Shown: piece after piece, positions 27,000 through 35,858 of the stretch | How the letters are laid out: every line of letters begins with the position of its first letter | How positions within the stretch are numbered: the stretch's first letter is position 1 | From: Undibacterium sp. CCC3.4 | Lineage (GTDB): Bacteria > Pseudomonadota > Gammaproteobacteria > Burkholderiales > Burkholderiaceae_D | Length of the DNA: 64,000 nucleotides | Reading direction: 5' to 3' | Assembly (NCBI RefSeq): GCF_034347425.1 | Contig: NZ_CP133779.1 | Location: 1,364,001 to 1,428,000 of the forward strand | Notes under the pieces: model-generated | Seen by the model: only the letters and a program-made list of their open reading frames with translations | Told to the model about the DNA's origin: nothing | Databases searched by the model: none | Program-made: the position numbers and the translations under genes

Positions 27000-27701
27000 T
27001 CAAGGCTTGAGCAAAGCGCGTAATTGTTCCGGTAACACCACCTGCTGTTGGGCCAATACGGCCTCGAGTGCCGGTAACAAGGGTCCCAGCGTTTCTGCCA
27101 ACATGGTGCGGACAGTATCGACGATGACTTGAGTTTGCCTTTCAATTTCGATATTGAGTGCGGCACCAACGGTTTTTTCGCCGAATACAGTCATGCGCAG
27201 TGTTTCTGGAATCAGCCACACTTCGAACCAAGCTTGCTCGTGATTGACTTCGGCAATGGTTAAACTGGCACCATTAATGGCGATATAACCTTTGGCAAAA
27301 ATATACCGCAGCCAAGTCGGTGGCACGGCAATTCGCAAAACGTAGTTATTTTCGAGCCGGCGTATGGCAGCCAGTTGCGCGGTAAAATCAACATGGCCGG
27401 AAAGTGGATGACCACCGATTTCAGCACCGTCGCGCGCCGCACGTTCAACATTGATGTGGTCGTTTTGCCCGTACAAACAGAGCGTAGTGATCTGTAAAGT
27501 TTGTTGCATCACGTCGAACTGCGCCGTTTGCTCACCATCGAAGGCAGTTACGGTCAGGCATACACCATCAACCGCCACGCTGGCACCGATTTCCAGTCCG
27601 GTCGCAAAGCCGCTGGGAAAATGTAAATGAAAGCTGCGCAAACCCGGCTGGTCAACGATTTTTTCGATACGGGCAATGCCCTGGACGATACCTGTAAACA
27701 T
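27000..27701 (-). CDS. ribC: Riboflavin synthase, alpha subunit type
   Basis: 233 residues from the ATG of MFTGIVQGIARIEKI. A second ATG two codons upstream is possible. Seen: two lumazine-binding repeats, the first with GASVAVDGVCLTV and the second with GYIAINGASLTIAEV, plus the VNVERAARDGAEIGGHPLSGHVD-type junction (here INVERAARDGAEIGG). Known: dismutates two 6,7-dimethyl-8-ribityllumazine into riboflavin. The tail is about 20-25 residues longer than typical (LLPALEAVLAQQQVVLPEQLRALL). It stands apart from any ribD or ribH gene, so it may be a second copy. No FMN riboswitch is seen. Confidence 0.88.
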   Translation of the reverse strand: MFTGIVQGIARIEKIVDQPGLRSFHLHFPSGFATGLEIGASVAVDGVCLTVTAFDGEQTAQFDVMQQTLQITTLCLYGQNDHINVERAARDGAEIGGHPLSGHVDFTAQLAAIRRLENNYVLRIAVPPTWLRYIFAKGYIAINGASLTIAEVNHEQAWFEVWLIPETLRMTVFGEKTVGAALNIEIERQTQVIVDTVRTMLAETLGPLLPALEAVLAQQQVVLPEQLRALLKP

Positions 27702-27776
27702 AAGCATGCATAAGAAGGTGATAAGGATAGCTGATTGTAAAGCTATTCTGTGCTTTGTGCCGCCAGCGGCAATCGC

Positions 27777-28751
27777 TCAATCGGGATGCTGCACATCTTG
27801 TTCCAATTCCGGCACCAGATTCGAATGCGTCATATTCACCAAGTTATTGCGCAGCCATTGGTGTGCCGGATTGCGCCCGTCCCGTTCATGCCAAAGCATA
27901 TCGACATGCACTTCCGGGGTTTCAAACGGCAGCTCTTTCCAAATCAAGGCATCGCTCATGCCAGTGGCTGAAATGAGATGACGCGGTAACACTGTGAGCA
28001 AATCGGAATGGGCAACCACACGGCCGGCGGTAAAAAATTGGTTGATTGTCAGTAAAATACGCCGTTCCCTACCCATTTTTTCCAAGACCTCATCGATGAG
28101 TCCATGCGCCCGTCCGGAAAAACTGACCAACAAGTGGCGTGCTTGGCAGTAATCATCGAGTGTCAGATCCGATGCTGCCAAGGGATGATCGTGTCGCATT
28201 ACACAAACATAGCGTCCGGTGTACAAGCTCTCATGCCGAATCGCACTATTACCGGCGGTTTGGCTACCGGCCAACTGTGCCACTACACCAGGAAAGAAAC
28301 CGACGGCGATATCAATATCGCCGCGCATCAACATCGGCCGCGGCTCCCGCGTCGTCAAGGGCACCATTCGGACATTGATGCCCGGTGCTTCATTCTGTAT
28401 CGCCGCGACTAAGGTTGGCATCCACAAGGCGGCCGTGGCATCGGCCATGGCCATGCGGAAAGTTGCTTGAGTTTGAGACACATCGAAGGCCCCCGGTGCC
28501 AGTGCCGCTTCGAGTTTCGATAAGACATCGCGTATCGTTGGCCACAATGCTTCAGCGCGTGGCGTCGGCTTGACGCCGTAGGCAGTACGAATCAGTAATT
28601 CATCGCTGAGCGAATGGCGCAAGCGTTTAAGCGCATTCGACACGGCCGGCTGCGTCATGGCCAGCTTGTCGGCTGCGCGGGTCAGATTTTGCTCTATCAT
28701 CACGGCGTCGAAGACGCGCAAGAGGTTAAGATCGAGTGTTAAAAAGTTCAT
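27777..28751 (-). CDS. LysR-family transcriptional regulator
   Basis: 324 residues. Seen: the N-terminal HTH (LDLNLLRVFDAVMIEQNLTRAADKLAMTQPAVSNALKRLRHSL), of the NodD/LeuO-like subtype that begins with the DLNLLRVFD pattern, and a substrate-binding domain from about residue 90. Target unknown. The divergent small membrane gene across a 169-bp spacer is the default candidate. That spacer contains ATTGCAATGCAAT-like AT-rich dyads near 28868. Confidence 0.87.
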   Translation of the reverse strand: MNFLTLDLNLLRVFDAVMIEQNLTRAADKLAMTQPAVSNALKRLRHSLSDELLIRTAYGVKPTPRAEALWPTIRDVLSKLEAALAPGAFDVSQTQATFRMAMADATAALWMPTLVAAIQNEAPGINVRMVPLTTREPRPMLMRGDIDIAVGFFPGVVAQLAGSQTAGNSAIRHESLYTGRYVCVMRHDHPLAASDLTLDDYCQARHLLVSFSGRAHGLIDEVLEKMGRERRILLTINQFFTAGRVVAHSDLLTVLPRHLISATGMSDALIWKELPFETPEVHVDMLWHERDGRNPAHQWLRNNLVNMTHSNLVPELEQDVQHPD

Positions 28752-28920
28752 TTCCCTGTTTCCAAAGTTAACAACGATACAAATATGAGCTGCGATGAAC
28801 GGTAGCAGTCTGCCCTGTTATTCACAAACGATATAGTAATTATAGGAAATGAAAATTAGAATTATATGTTGCAATGCAATATGATGAATTCATCCTAGAA
28901 AATAAAGCGTAGAGATCATC

Positions 28921-29238
28921 ATGACATTCTTAAATATTGCATTCCCGGCCGCCAGCGCCCTGCCAATTTCCCAATTTGCTATCAGTTCCGTACTTGCCTC
29001 GCTGCGACCTTTATTGGGCCTGGGCATGATTGCAACCCTGATGCTTGTTTTCAAACCACTGCTTATCGGCGTATTTCGCGCAATTTCCTTGCTGTTTTCA
29101 CCAGCTAAAACACGTGAACAAAAATCGGCATTACGTAATTTGGCTAATATTTTGGCTATCCGTCGCGTTGCCAACGATCTCGACCGCAGCTCACCGAATA
29201 TGGCTGCCGAATTACGCGCACTGGCCGCACGCGGTTAA
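28921..29238 (+). CDS. Small membrane protein, unknown
   Basis: 105 residues with two hydrophobic segments (about 5-25 and 32-60) and a basic, charged C-terminal half (KTREQKSALRNLANILAIRRVANDLDRS). No recognised family. It is followed 23 bp later by a DUF2798-like gene with which it probably forms one transcript, and it is divergent from a LysR regulator. Confidence 0.6.
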   Translation: MTFLNIAFPAASALPISQFAISSVLASLRPLLGLGMIATLMLVFKPLLIGVFRAISLLFSPAKTREQKSALRNLANILAIRRVANDLDRSSPNMAAELRALAARG

Positions 29239-29261
29239 TTATACAGAAGAGGGATTTTGCA

Positions 29262-29651
29262 ATGCAGCATTTTTCTATCTATAGTGGTACACCAGCGGCA
29301 GCCGATGCATGCTTGTTTGCATCGAAGATCCCCTTCGAATTGCGTCGCGAATTGCAGAGTCGCGCACCGGTAAGCGTCGCCGGTTCGCATAGTTTGGCAT
29401 CGATGTTGCCTAGTTTGGTATTGACCGGTATCTTAACGCTGTTCGTCACGGCGTTGTGGCGTTGGTACGCAGCGGCGTCGGGTAATGACTTTTTCGGTAG
29501 CTGGATGGAAGCTTGGCTGACCACTTGGCCTATCGCTTTTCCTCTGGCTTATCTGGGAAATTTTTTGTGGCAGCGCATGATGCGCGGAACTATCAATCTG
29601 AGCAGCAGTTTAGCGCATCGCGTTCCGCCGCAAGCACCGTACTTCCGCTAA
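29262..29651 (+). CDS. DUF2798-like small membrane protein
   Basis: 129 residues. Seen: two transmembrane segments near residues 48-68 and 85-103, with the pair MEAWLTTWPIAFPLAYLGNFLWQRMM that resembles DUF2798 proteins. The N-terminal 45 residues are polar and look cytoplasmic. Function of the family is unknown. It ends 22 bp before a strong terminator. Confidence 0.65.
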   Translation: MQHFSIYSGTPAAADACLFASKIPFELRRELQSRAPVSVAGSHSLASMLPSLVLTGILTLFVTALWRWYAAASGNDFFGSWMEAWLTTWPIAFPLAYLGNFLWQRMMRGTINLSSSLAHRVPPQAPYFR

Positions 29652-29676
29652 GCGAACGCTGGCAATAATACTGAAA

Positions 29677-29707
29677 ACCGCCTTCCTGCAGGAAGGCGGT
29701 TTTTTTC
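29677..29707 (+). terminator. Rho-independent terminator
   Basis: A perfect 12-bp arm dyad ACCGCCTTCCTG / CAGGAAGGCGGT followed by T7. It ends the two-gene membrane-protein unit. Confidence 0.92.
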
Positions 29708-29727
29708 TGCGCTTCCCTTACCGCTGT

Positions 29728-29770
29728 TCAAAAATCTGACCAGGGTTTGAAACCTCGGCCTTCAGAGGCT
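29728..29770 (+). repeat. Dispersed intergenic repeat, copy C
   Basis: TCAAAAATCTGAC, then AGGGTTTGAAACC, then CGGCCTTCAGAGG. About 38 of 40 bases match copy A at 12.6 kb in the other orientation. Confidence 0.7.
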
Positions 29771-29840
29771 GTCGCAAAAGGGTTTTCAGTCGGTATCATC
29801 ACCCCAACTGGCCGACATGTCATTCCCCCATGCCCTCGCC

Positions 29841-30012
29841 TCGTCATTCCTGCGTAGGCAGGAATCCAGTGGCACGTCAGTGCCTTCAGGGTGGGAGGGG
29901 CGATCAGGGGCACTTTTTTTTCTGTGCAATGAACACGTCCTGCTGCGCCTGAGCAGCACAGATATAAAAGGCGCGTGCGCGCCACTGGATTGCCGCCTAC
30001 GCGGCAATGACG
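29841..30012. repeat. REP/REPIN-like inverted pair
   Basis: Left unit 29841-29874 begins TCGTCATTCCTGCGTAGGC and ends GGAATCCAGTGGC. Right unit 29980-30012 is its inverted counterpart, beginning GCCACTGGATTGCCGCC and ending GGCAATGACGA. About 105 bp lies between them. Each unit is itself a dyad. This is the form of the intergenic palindromic repeats common in proteobacteria, here arranged head to head. It sits in a 683-bp gap with no gene. Confidence 0.7.
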
Positions 30013-30147
30013 AATTGGGCGGCTGGGTGGATGCGCAATCGACCTGACTTGTGGGTAATGATCAGCGCGCTTTTGGCGGGAACCTGGCGGCGTTCGTGCT
30101 TAACTGAAAATGCCAGAAATCATGCTGTTTTCAGTGCTAAAAACGAT

Positions 30148-30203
30148 ACTGGGTTCCAGCCAAAAGCATGCGGGAATGACGAGTCTGCGGCATGCGGGAA
30201 TGT
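30148..30203 (-). repeat. Second REP-like element
   Basis: CTGGGTTCCAGCCAAAAGC followed by ATGCGGGAATGACGAG, then a partial second GCATGCGGGAATG. It is related in layout (GGAATGACGA) to the pair to its left but has a different core. Confidence 0.55.
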
Positions 30204-30271
30204 TTGCCCGGCAATGTGTACCATTCCCTTCGTACGCGCGAGTACGCCCAACAAATGCCACAATTTTTTGC

Positions 30272-30306
30272 ACAAAAAAAACGCAAGCCTTGTTCAGGCT
30301 TGCGTT
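30272..30306 (-). terminator. Rho-independent terminator of pckG
   Basis: An AACGCAAGCCT / AGGCTTGCGTT stem with a five-base loop. The A-run on its left is the U-tract on the minus strand. It lies about 30 bp after the pckG stop. Confidence 0.9.
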
Positions 30307-30334
30307 GATTTCACTGAACTGCTGTGTGCAAAAA

Positions 30335-32185
30335 CTACGCCAACAGTTTTTTCTCTAAAGCTACACGTGTCGCTTCCAATTCGGCCGGCAGGTGATAGGC
30401 GAGTTTTTCAAACAATTCTGTATGCAAGGCCAATTCGGCGACCCAGGCATCGGTATCGATGGAAGTGATGGTCTCGAATTGTTCGGCAGTAAAGTCCAGC
30501 CCTTCCCAGCTTAAGTCGGAGAAACTCGGCGTGACGCCGAAAATATTTTCCACGCCTTGGGCTTGGCCTTCTATCCGTTCCAGCATCCATTTCAACACGC
30601 GCATATTGTCGCCAAAACCAGGCCAGACGAATTTACCGTCGGCATCGGTACGGAACCAGTTGACGCAGTAAATCGCCGGCAAGGTGGCACCGCTGGCGGC
30701 GATTTTCTTACCCATATTGAGCCAATGTTGGAAATAGTCGCTCATGTTGTAACCCATGAACGGCAGCATGGCGAACGGATCACGTCGCACTACGCCTTGC
30801 AAACCGGCTGCTGCAGCTGTGGTTTCCGAACCCATGGTGGCAGCCATATACACGCCTTCTATCCAGTTGCGCGCCTCAGTAACCAGCGGCACGGTAGTGG
30901 AACGACGGCCACCGAAAATAAAGGCCGAAATCGGCACACCGGCCGGATCATCCCAAGCTGCATCTATGACTGGATTTTGCGTGGCTGCAACGGTGAAGCG
31001 CGCATTCGGATGAGCTGCTTTGCGGCCGGTCGCTTGGGCGCTTTCCGGGGTCCAATCTTGGCCTTGCCAATCGATCAAATGCGCCGGTGCCGGCTTGCTC
31101 ATGCCTTCCCACCAGACATCGCCGTCATCGGTCAGTGCCACATTGGTGAAGATGGTATTGGCCGTCAATGAAGCCATGCAATTCGAATTGGTGGCGGTGT
31201 TGGTACCCGGAGCGACGCCGAAATAGCCGGCTTCCGGATTGATCGCATACAGACGGCCATCGGCACCCGGTTTGATCCAAGCGATGTCGTCACCGATGGT
31301 GGTGACTTTCCAGCCCTTGATGGCGGGAATCAGCATGGCGAAATTGGTTTTGCCACAAGCCGAAGGGAAGGCGGCTGCCACATAGTGCTTTTTACCTTCC
31401 GGCGATTCGACGCCAAGGATCAGCATGTGTTCGGCCAACCAGCCTTGATCGCGACCCATGGTCGAAGCAATACGCAAGGCAAAGCATTTTTTTCCGAGCA
31501 AAGCATTGCCACCGTAACCGGAGCCGAAAGACCAGATTTCACGGCTTTCCGGATAATGCACGATGTATTTGGTGGCATTGCATGGCCAAGCCACGTCAGC
31601 TTGACCGGCTGCCAAAGGTGCGCCTACCGTATGCACGCAGGGTACAAAAGCACCGTCGCTGCCGAGCACGTCGTACACGGCTTTGCCCATGCGCGTCATG
31701 ATCCGCATATTCACCGCCACGTAGGCGGAATCGGACAGTTCTACACCGATATGTGCAATCGGTGAACCCAAGGGGCCCATGGAAAACGGTACCACATACA
31801 TAGTGCGACCGCGCATACAGCCATCAAACAAGGGGTTGAGTGTGGCGCGCATTTCGGCCGGTGCCATCCAGTTGTTGGTCGGACCGGCATCGGCTTTATT
31901 GGTCGAGCAAATGTAAGTGCGGTCTTCGACGCGCGCGACATCGCTCGGGTCAGAGCAAGCCAGATAGCTGTTCGGACGCTTGGCTTCATTGAGCTTTTTC
32001 ATGGTGCCGGCAGCGACCATTTGTGCGCACAAACGATCGTATTCTTCTTGCGAGCCGTCGCACCAGTGAATCTGGTCCGGTTTGGTCAGGGCGGCGATTT
32101 CAGCTACCCAGTTGATCAGTGCGGTTTGCTTGACATAGCTCGGTGCATTGACTGCAGCGATGCCTTGCATGATAGGTTGGTTCAT
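30335..32185 (-). CDS. pckG: Phosphoenolpyruvate carboxykinase (GTP)
   Basis: 616 residues from the ATG of [15 protein letters not shown], behind a good GGAGAATAAG ribosome site. A 69-residue upstream extension in frame is leader DNA with a hairpin and is not coding. Seen: [15 protein letters not shown] with the reactive cysteine and nucleotide-binding lysine, and [17 protein letters not shown] in the active site. Known: converts oxaloacetate plus GTP to PEP, CO2 and GDP, committing C4 acids to gluconeogenesis. The gene fits a heterotroph using organic acids and amino acids, as also suggested by dctA, putA and mmsA. Confidence 0.95.
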   Translation of the reverse strand: MNQPIMQGIAAVNAPSYVKQTALINWVAEIAALTKPDQIHWCDGSQEEYDRLCAQMVAAGTMKKLNEAKRPNSYLACSDPSDVARVEDRTYICSTNKADAGPTNNWMAPAEMRATLNPLFDGCMRGRTMYVVPFSMGPLGSPIAHIGVELSDSAYVAVNMRIMTRMGKAVYDVLGSDGAFVPCVHTVGAPLAAGQADVAWPCNATKYIVHYPESREIWSFGSGYGGNALLGKKCFALRIASTMGRDQGWLAEHMLILGVESPEGKKHYVAAAFPSACGKTNFAMLIPAIKGWKVTTIGDDIAWIKPGADGRLYAINPEAGYFGVAPGTNTATNSNCMASLTANTIFTNVALTDDGDVWWEGMSKPAPAHLIDWQGQDWTPESAQATGRKAAHPNARFTVAATQNPVIDAAWDDPAGVPISAFIFGGRRSTTVPLVTEARNWIEGVYMAATMGSETTAAAAGLQGVVRRDPFAMLPFMGYNMSDYFQHWLNMGKKIAASGATLPAIYCVNWFRTDADGKFVWPGFGDNMRVLKWMLERIEGQAQGVENIFGVTPSFSDLSWEGLDFTAEQFETITSIDTDAWVAELALHTELFEKLAYHLPAELEATRVALEKKLLA

Positions 32186-32263
32186 CTTATTCTCCAATGC
32201 CATTTCAATAAAAAATCGGTGTAGCGGCACGGCAGAATCTTCGTCAATCTGTGCAATTCTGCG

Positions 32264-32289
32264 CGCGGCAATCAAAAAAAATTGCCGCG
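32264..32289 (-). promoter_or_regulatory. Hairpin in the pckG leader
   Basis: Perfect 9-bp stem CGCGGCAAT / ATTGCCGCG with an eight-base loop that is seven T on the minus (transcribed) strand. It lies about 80 bp before the pckG start. It could be a leader regulatory structure, or part of a terminator-like relic. The rest of the 343-bp gap holds only a second, imperfect CCCGACT/AGTCGG dyad. Confidence 0.45.
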
Positions 32290-32528
32290 TCTGCAAGGAT
32301 ACATGGACGATGGTTCTGTCGGATAATAGGCGGTCAGGTTGGTGTTCCCGACTTGCCAAGGCACCTGCCGAGTCGGCGGGCGCAGGAATCAAATAGCTGC
32401 TGTGAGCGGTTATTGTACACGCGCACGCTGCCGTGGGCCAATTTTTGCATCAAGAGCGTTAGCATAGTAGTACGTTTTATGAAAGTGAAACTGTTTCACC
32501 TATCGCACTCCACTGAAAGAAAAAATTC

Positions 32529-33506
32529 ATGAAAATTGCCATCCTCGATGACTATCAAGACGTGGTGCGGCATCTTGCATGCTTTGAAATGCTGCAACAA
32601 CACGAAGTCAAGATCTTTACCAACCGTGCCGTTGGTACCGGGCAATTGGCGATACGGCTGGCGCAATTTGATGCCGTTGTGTTGATACGCGAACGCAGCC
32701 GCTTCTCGCGCGCATTGCTGCAAAAGTTGCCGAAATTGAAGCTGATTTCTCAGACTGGCAAGCTGGCTGGGCATGTCGATACCGCCGCCGCGCGTGACTG
32801 TGGTATCGCCATCACGGAAGGCCGTGGCGACCCGACTGCGCCGGCCGAATTGACCTGGACCTTGATCATGGCGGCCTCACGCCGCTTGCTCAATTACGCC
32901 AGTCTGTTGCAGGAAGGATGCTGGCAAATGTCTTCCAGTGAACCGAGCCGTAACCGGCTCGGCCGGGTATTGAAGCAAAGAGTGCTCGGTATCTGGGGCT
33001 ATGGCCGCATCGGCAAACTGGTCGCCGGCTATGGCAAGGCCTTTGGCATGCAGGTGCTGGTATGGGGTAGCGCCGCCAGTCAAGCACAGGCGCAGGCCGA
33101 TGGCTATCAGATTGCTGCCACGCGCGCCGCTTTTTTCGCCGACAGTGACGTGATTTCTCTGCATTTGCGCCTCAACGATGCCACGCACGGTATCGTCAAC
33201 TTGGAAGATTTGAGCCGGATGAAGCGCGACGCATTATTTGTTAATACCAGCCGAGCCGAGCTGGTTGCGGCGACGGCGCTGGAAACGGCGCTGAGCCAAG
33301 GACGACCGGGTTTTGCGGCGCTCGATGTGTTTGAAACCGAGCCGCTGGCTGCCGGTCATGCTTTGCTGCGCTATGAAAATGTGTTGGCAACGCCGCATCT
33401 TGGCTATGTCGAGCAAGATAGTTATGAATTGTATTTTTCAGCGGCGTTTCAAAACATCCTCGATTTTTCAGCCGGCACGCCGTCAAACCTGTATACCGGT
33501 GCTTGA
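32529..33506 (+). CDS. D-2-hydroxyacid dehydrogenase family protein (3-phosphoglycerate dehydrogenase-like)
   Basis: 325 residues. Seen: an NAD-binding GIWGYGRIGKLVAGYGKAFGMQVLVWG, the catalytic Arg in FVNTSRAELVAATALETAL, the Glu in ALDVFETEPLAAGHAL, and the catalytic His in NVLATPHLGYVEQDSYELYF. Known: NAD-dependent reduction of 2-ketoacids or oxidation of D-2-hydroxyacids. The domain is the short SerA-like form without an ACT domain, so serine synthesis is not certain. It ends three bases before the stop of the convergent SMR gene. Confidence 0.88.
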   Translation: MKIAILDDYQDVVRHLACFEMLQQHEVKIFTNRAVGTGQLAIRLAQFDAVVLIRERSRFSRALLQKLPKLKLISQTGKLAGHVDTAAARDCGIAITEGRGDPTAPAELTWTLIMAASRRLLNYASLLQEGCWQMSSSEPSRNRLGRVLKQRVLGIWGYGRIGKLVAGYGKAFGMQVLVWGSAASQAQAQADGYQIAATRAAFFADSDVISLHLRLNDATHGIVNLEDLSRMKRDALFVNTSRAELVAATALETALSQGRPGFAALDVFETEPLAAGHALLRYENVLATPHLGYVEQDSYELYFSAAFQNILDFSAGTPSNLYTGA

Positions 33507-33509
33507 AAC

Positions 33510-33827
33510 TCAGCCGCTGGCGAGTTTCAAGCCTATGATGCCGGCCACGATCAAAGCCAGACTCAGCAAGCGCGCCGGGCTGGCTGCTTCACCAAAGAGC
33601 ACGATACCCAGCGTAGCTGTGCCGACCGCACCGATGCCTACCCAAATCGCATAAGCAGTGCCAACCGGCAAAGTCTTCATGGCGATGCTGAGTAAGCCTA
33701 CGCTGGCCGCCATTGCCGTTATTGTCAGCACACTGGGCCAAAGCCGCGTAAAGCCGGCCGTGTATTTCAAACCGATGGCCCAGACGATTTCCAAGAGGCC
33801 GGCAGTGAGCAAGAGTAGCCAATTCAT
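33510..33827 (-). CDS. sugE: SMR-family exporter SugE/Gdx (guanidinium or quaternary ammonium)
   Basis: 105 residues, four transmembrane segments. Seen: the essential Glu of [16 protein letters not shown] (residue 13) and the SugE-type [18 protein letters not shown] segment. Known: Gdx-type members export guanidinium with proton exchange, and relatives export quaternary ammonium compounds. A longer frame upstream is not coding. I looked for a guanidine riboswitch in the 132 bp upstream and found no match to the classes I know. Confidence 0.85.
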   Translation of the reverse strand: MNWLLLLTAGLLEIVWAIGLKYTAGFTRLWPSVLTITAMAASVGLLSIAMKTLPVGTAYAIWVGIGAVGTATLGIVLFGEAASPARLLSLALIVAGIIGLKLASG

Positions 33828-33959
33828 AATAATTCTTTCAAATTGTGTCTCCAACGTAAGAATATCTTTGTAGCAACGACTGATTTGTTTTATCTTAGGA
33901 GGGTAGTTGGCTTCACCCTGTGCATTCCAAGACATTTTACCCATCAGGACGAAAACAAT

Positions 33960-34493
33960 ATGATAAAAAAATCCCTGCTGTTGAGCATAACGCTGGCCAG
34001 CTTGTTTAGCTGCGCAATCCTGTCCGATGCACGTGCCGCGCAGAGTGTCGCTGCGCCTGCACTTAAGCAACAAATGAGTTTGTCCGGTACCGATGCCAAT
34101 GGAAAGAAAATTGAACTGGCTGATTTCGCCGGCAAAACGGTCTTGGTCAGTTTTTTTACGGCAGGCTGCAATTTATGCGTACGCGATCTCAAGCTCATGC
34201 GTGAATTTTACGTTGGCAATGCCAAGCGCAAGTTTGTGTTGTTAGCTGTCAACATCGATCAAAATAAGCAGGATTTTGATACTTATTTGCAATTAATTAA
34301 TTTAGCTATACCGAAAGAGCAGCGTTTTCCGCTGCTTTGGCGCGGTATGGCCGGGCATAACGATAATTTCGGTACAGTTATCAGCCAGCCTACGCATTTC
34401 GTCATTAATCCTCAGGGCCAACTGCTGCTCAAACGCGAAGGCAGTTTCCGTCCGGAAGATTGGGATAATCTGTGGGAATCCCTGCCCTCATAA
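33960..34493 (+). CDS. TlpA/ResA-like thioredoxin-family protein, secreted
   Basis: 177 residues from the ATG of [15 protein letters not shown] longer frame is leader sequence. Seen: a signal peptide to about residue 27, then a thioredoxin-like fold with [21 protein letters not shown], where Cys70 and Cys73 are the redox pair, and the cis-Pro region [17 protein letters not shown]. Known: such proteins are periplasmic thiol-disulfide reductants, often for cytochrome c or copper-related partners. The end overlaps the stop of the next, convergent gene by six bases. Confidence 0.82.
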   Translation: MIKKSLLLSITLASLFSCAILSDARAAQSVAAPALKQQMSLSGTDANGKKIELADFAGKTVLVSFFTAGCNLCVRDLKLMREFYVGNAKRKFVLLAVNIDQNKQDFDTYLQLINLAIPKEQRFPLLWRGMAGHNDNFGTVISQPTHFVINPQGQLLLKREGSFRPEDWDNLWESLPS

Positions 34494-35264
34494 TTCCAGT
34501 GGCAAGCTCCAGTGGTAAGGGATGAGGTCGTGGCGTACCACCGCGCGTTGTTGCTGTCGTCGCGCCAGGCTGGCGGGGCTCCAGGTGCGTTCCCAGCCCG
34601 GTGGATAACTGAGTTGCCACTCTGTGGCCGGCGTGACCCGTTCGCGCACCGCGAACACCGGTAAGTACAGCGGTAAGGGGCAAGCCGGGGTATCGGCACC
34701 GAGGCTGTAGGCGTAGTGCGGCAGCAAGGCATCGCAAATGCTGGCAAACCAGGCGCTGTGGTCTTCATCGCGTCCGAGTGCCGCGGCCAGACCGGCCGGA
34801 TCGAAGCTGGCCAAGGCGGTGATCAATTCCGCGCTGTCGGCACCGGGCGCATCGCCCCAACCCATGACGGGGTTGCGGTTGTAATCGGCGCCGGAACCGT
34901 ACCAACCGGGCCGCAAGGGGCGTTCCATCCACTGTCTGGTACCGCAAAATAATTGCCAGCGCCAATGCAGGCCGGAAGCATGCGGCCAACTGTATAAATA
35001 TAATTTCTGGTAGCCGGCACCGTGTAATTGGCGCACCATGGCCATCAAACGCGCATGTGGCATGCGTTCGGGAGGACTGCGACGGAACAGTATCGGCGTG
35101 CCATCGGCATGCACAATACCGTCGCTTGACAGGTTCAGATCGAGCACACGCTTTTCCGCGCCGAAGCGCGCCGCCACCCAGCCGGTGAGCAGATTGACCG
35201 ATGTCAGCACACCGTAGCCACGATGGCGATCGAAAATAACAGTTCCGGGGGCGATAGGTTTCAT
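34488..35264 (-). CDS. Hypothetical protein
   Basis: 258 residues from the ATG of MKPIAPGTVIFDRHRGYGVL. A frame extending upstream adds eight residues. Seen: no signal peptide or membrane helix. It is rich in Trp (for example WPHASGLHWRWQLFCGTRQWMERP) and has a Gly-rich middle (GWYGSGADYNRNPVMGWGD). No family recognised. It is convergent with the TlpA-like gene and divergent from the asparaginase-like gene. Codon use matches its neighbours. I see no support for any function. Confidence 0.6.
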   Translation of the reverse strand: MKPIAPGTVIFDRHRGYGVLTSVNLLTGWVAARFGAEKRVLDLNLSSDGIVHADGTPILFRRSPPERMPHARLMAMVRQLHGAGYQKLYLYSWPHASGLHWRWQLFCGTRQWMERPLRPGWYGSGADYNRNPVMGWGDAPGADSAELITALASFDPAGLAAALGRDEDHSAWFASICDALLPHYAYSLGADTPACPLPLYLPVFAVRERVTPATEWQLSYPPGWERTWSPASLARRQQQRAVVRHDLIPYHWSLPLEL

Positions 35265-35338
35265 GAGCGATTGAGGACAAAAAACCACGTCAGTTTAGCA
35301 GCTTTCAGCGGCTGCCTTGACAGGCTACAATAGCTGCT

Positions 35339-35347
35339 TTATCCACA
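35339..35347 (+). promoter_or_regulatory. DnaA-box sequence upstream of the asparaginase-like gene
   Basis: An exact TTATCCACA lies 16 bp before the ATG, in the likely leader. Single intergenic boxes are sometimes DnaA-regulated, but one copy is close to chance for the window. Confidence 0.3.
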
Positions 35348-35363
35348 ATACGATACCGTTACC

Positions 35364-35849
35364 ATGACCTTGCGCATCCTCGCCACCGGCGGCACGTTTG
35401 ACAAACATTATGATGAATTGGCCGGCAAGCTCAGCTTTGCTGCCAGCCACTTGCCCGAGGTATTGCAGCGCGCGCGCTTGACCATACCGGTAGAACTCGA
35501 AGTCTGTATGCTGATGGATTCGCTCGAGATGAATGACAGCCATCGCCAAAGCATTTTGCAAGCCTGCGTGGATGCGCCGGAAGCAGCCTTGGTGATCATC
35601 CACGGTACCGATACGCTGCGTGAAACTGCCGAAGTACTTGGTGCGGCCAAAATCGACAAAACCATCGTGTTTACCGGTGCCATGATTCCTTACGAAATCG
35701 CCAATTCCGATGCCTTGTTCAATCTCGGCTTTGCCTGCGCGGCCGCACAAATGCTGCCGGCTGGTGTGCATGTGGCGATGAATGGAAAAATTTTTCCTTG
35801 GCATGATGTGCAAAAAAATCGCAGCGCCGGTGTGTTTGTTAACAAGTAA
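35364..35849 (+). CDS. Asparaginase N-terminal domain protein, half length
   Basis: 161 residues, against about 330 for a full L-asparaginase. Seen: the first nucleophile motif ILATGGTFDKHY (Thr11), the second site IIHGTDTLRETAEVL (Thr82-Asp83) and DKTIVFTGAMIPY with the active-site Lys. The C-terminal small domain is absent, and the frame ends cleanly. Known: single-domain asparaginase-like proteins of this length exist in proteobacteria, but their activity is little studied. The upstream spacer contains a perfect DnaA box. A secreted protein gene follows nine bases later. Confidence 0.75.
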   Translation: MTLRILATGGTFDKHYDELAGKLSFAASHLPEVLQRARLTIPVELEVCMLMDSLEMNDSHRQSILQACVDAPEAALVIIHGTDTLRETAEVLGAAKIDKTIVFTGAMIPYEIANSDALFNLGFACAAAQMLPAGVHVAMNGKIFPWHDVQKNRSAGVFVNK

Positions 35850-35858
35850 GGAAGTGTG

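Noticed and set aside
29740..30330. Small open frames in the 29.7-30.3 kb gap
   Set aside because: They run through REP-like repeats and have no family match, signal peptide or ribosome site.
32186..32392. 69-residue N-terminal extension of pckG
   Set aside because: The strong ribosome site and the family start support the later ATG. The extension region contains a hairpin with a homopolymer loop.
33828..33959. Guanidine riboswitch before sugE
   Set aside because: Guanidine riboswitches often precede this gene family, but none of the class I, II or III conserved motifs was found in the spacer.
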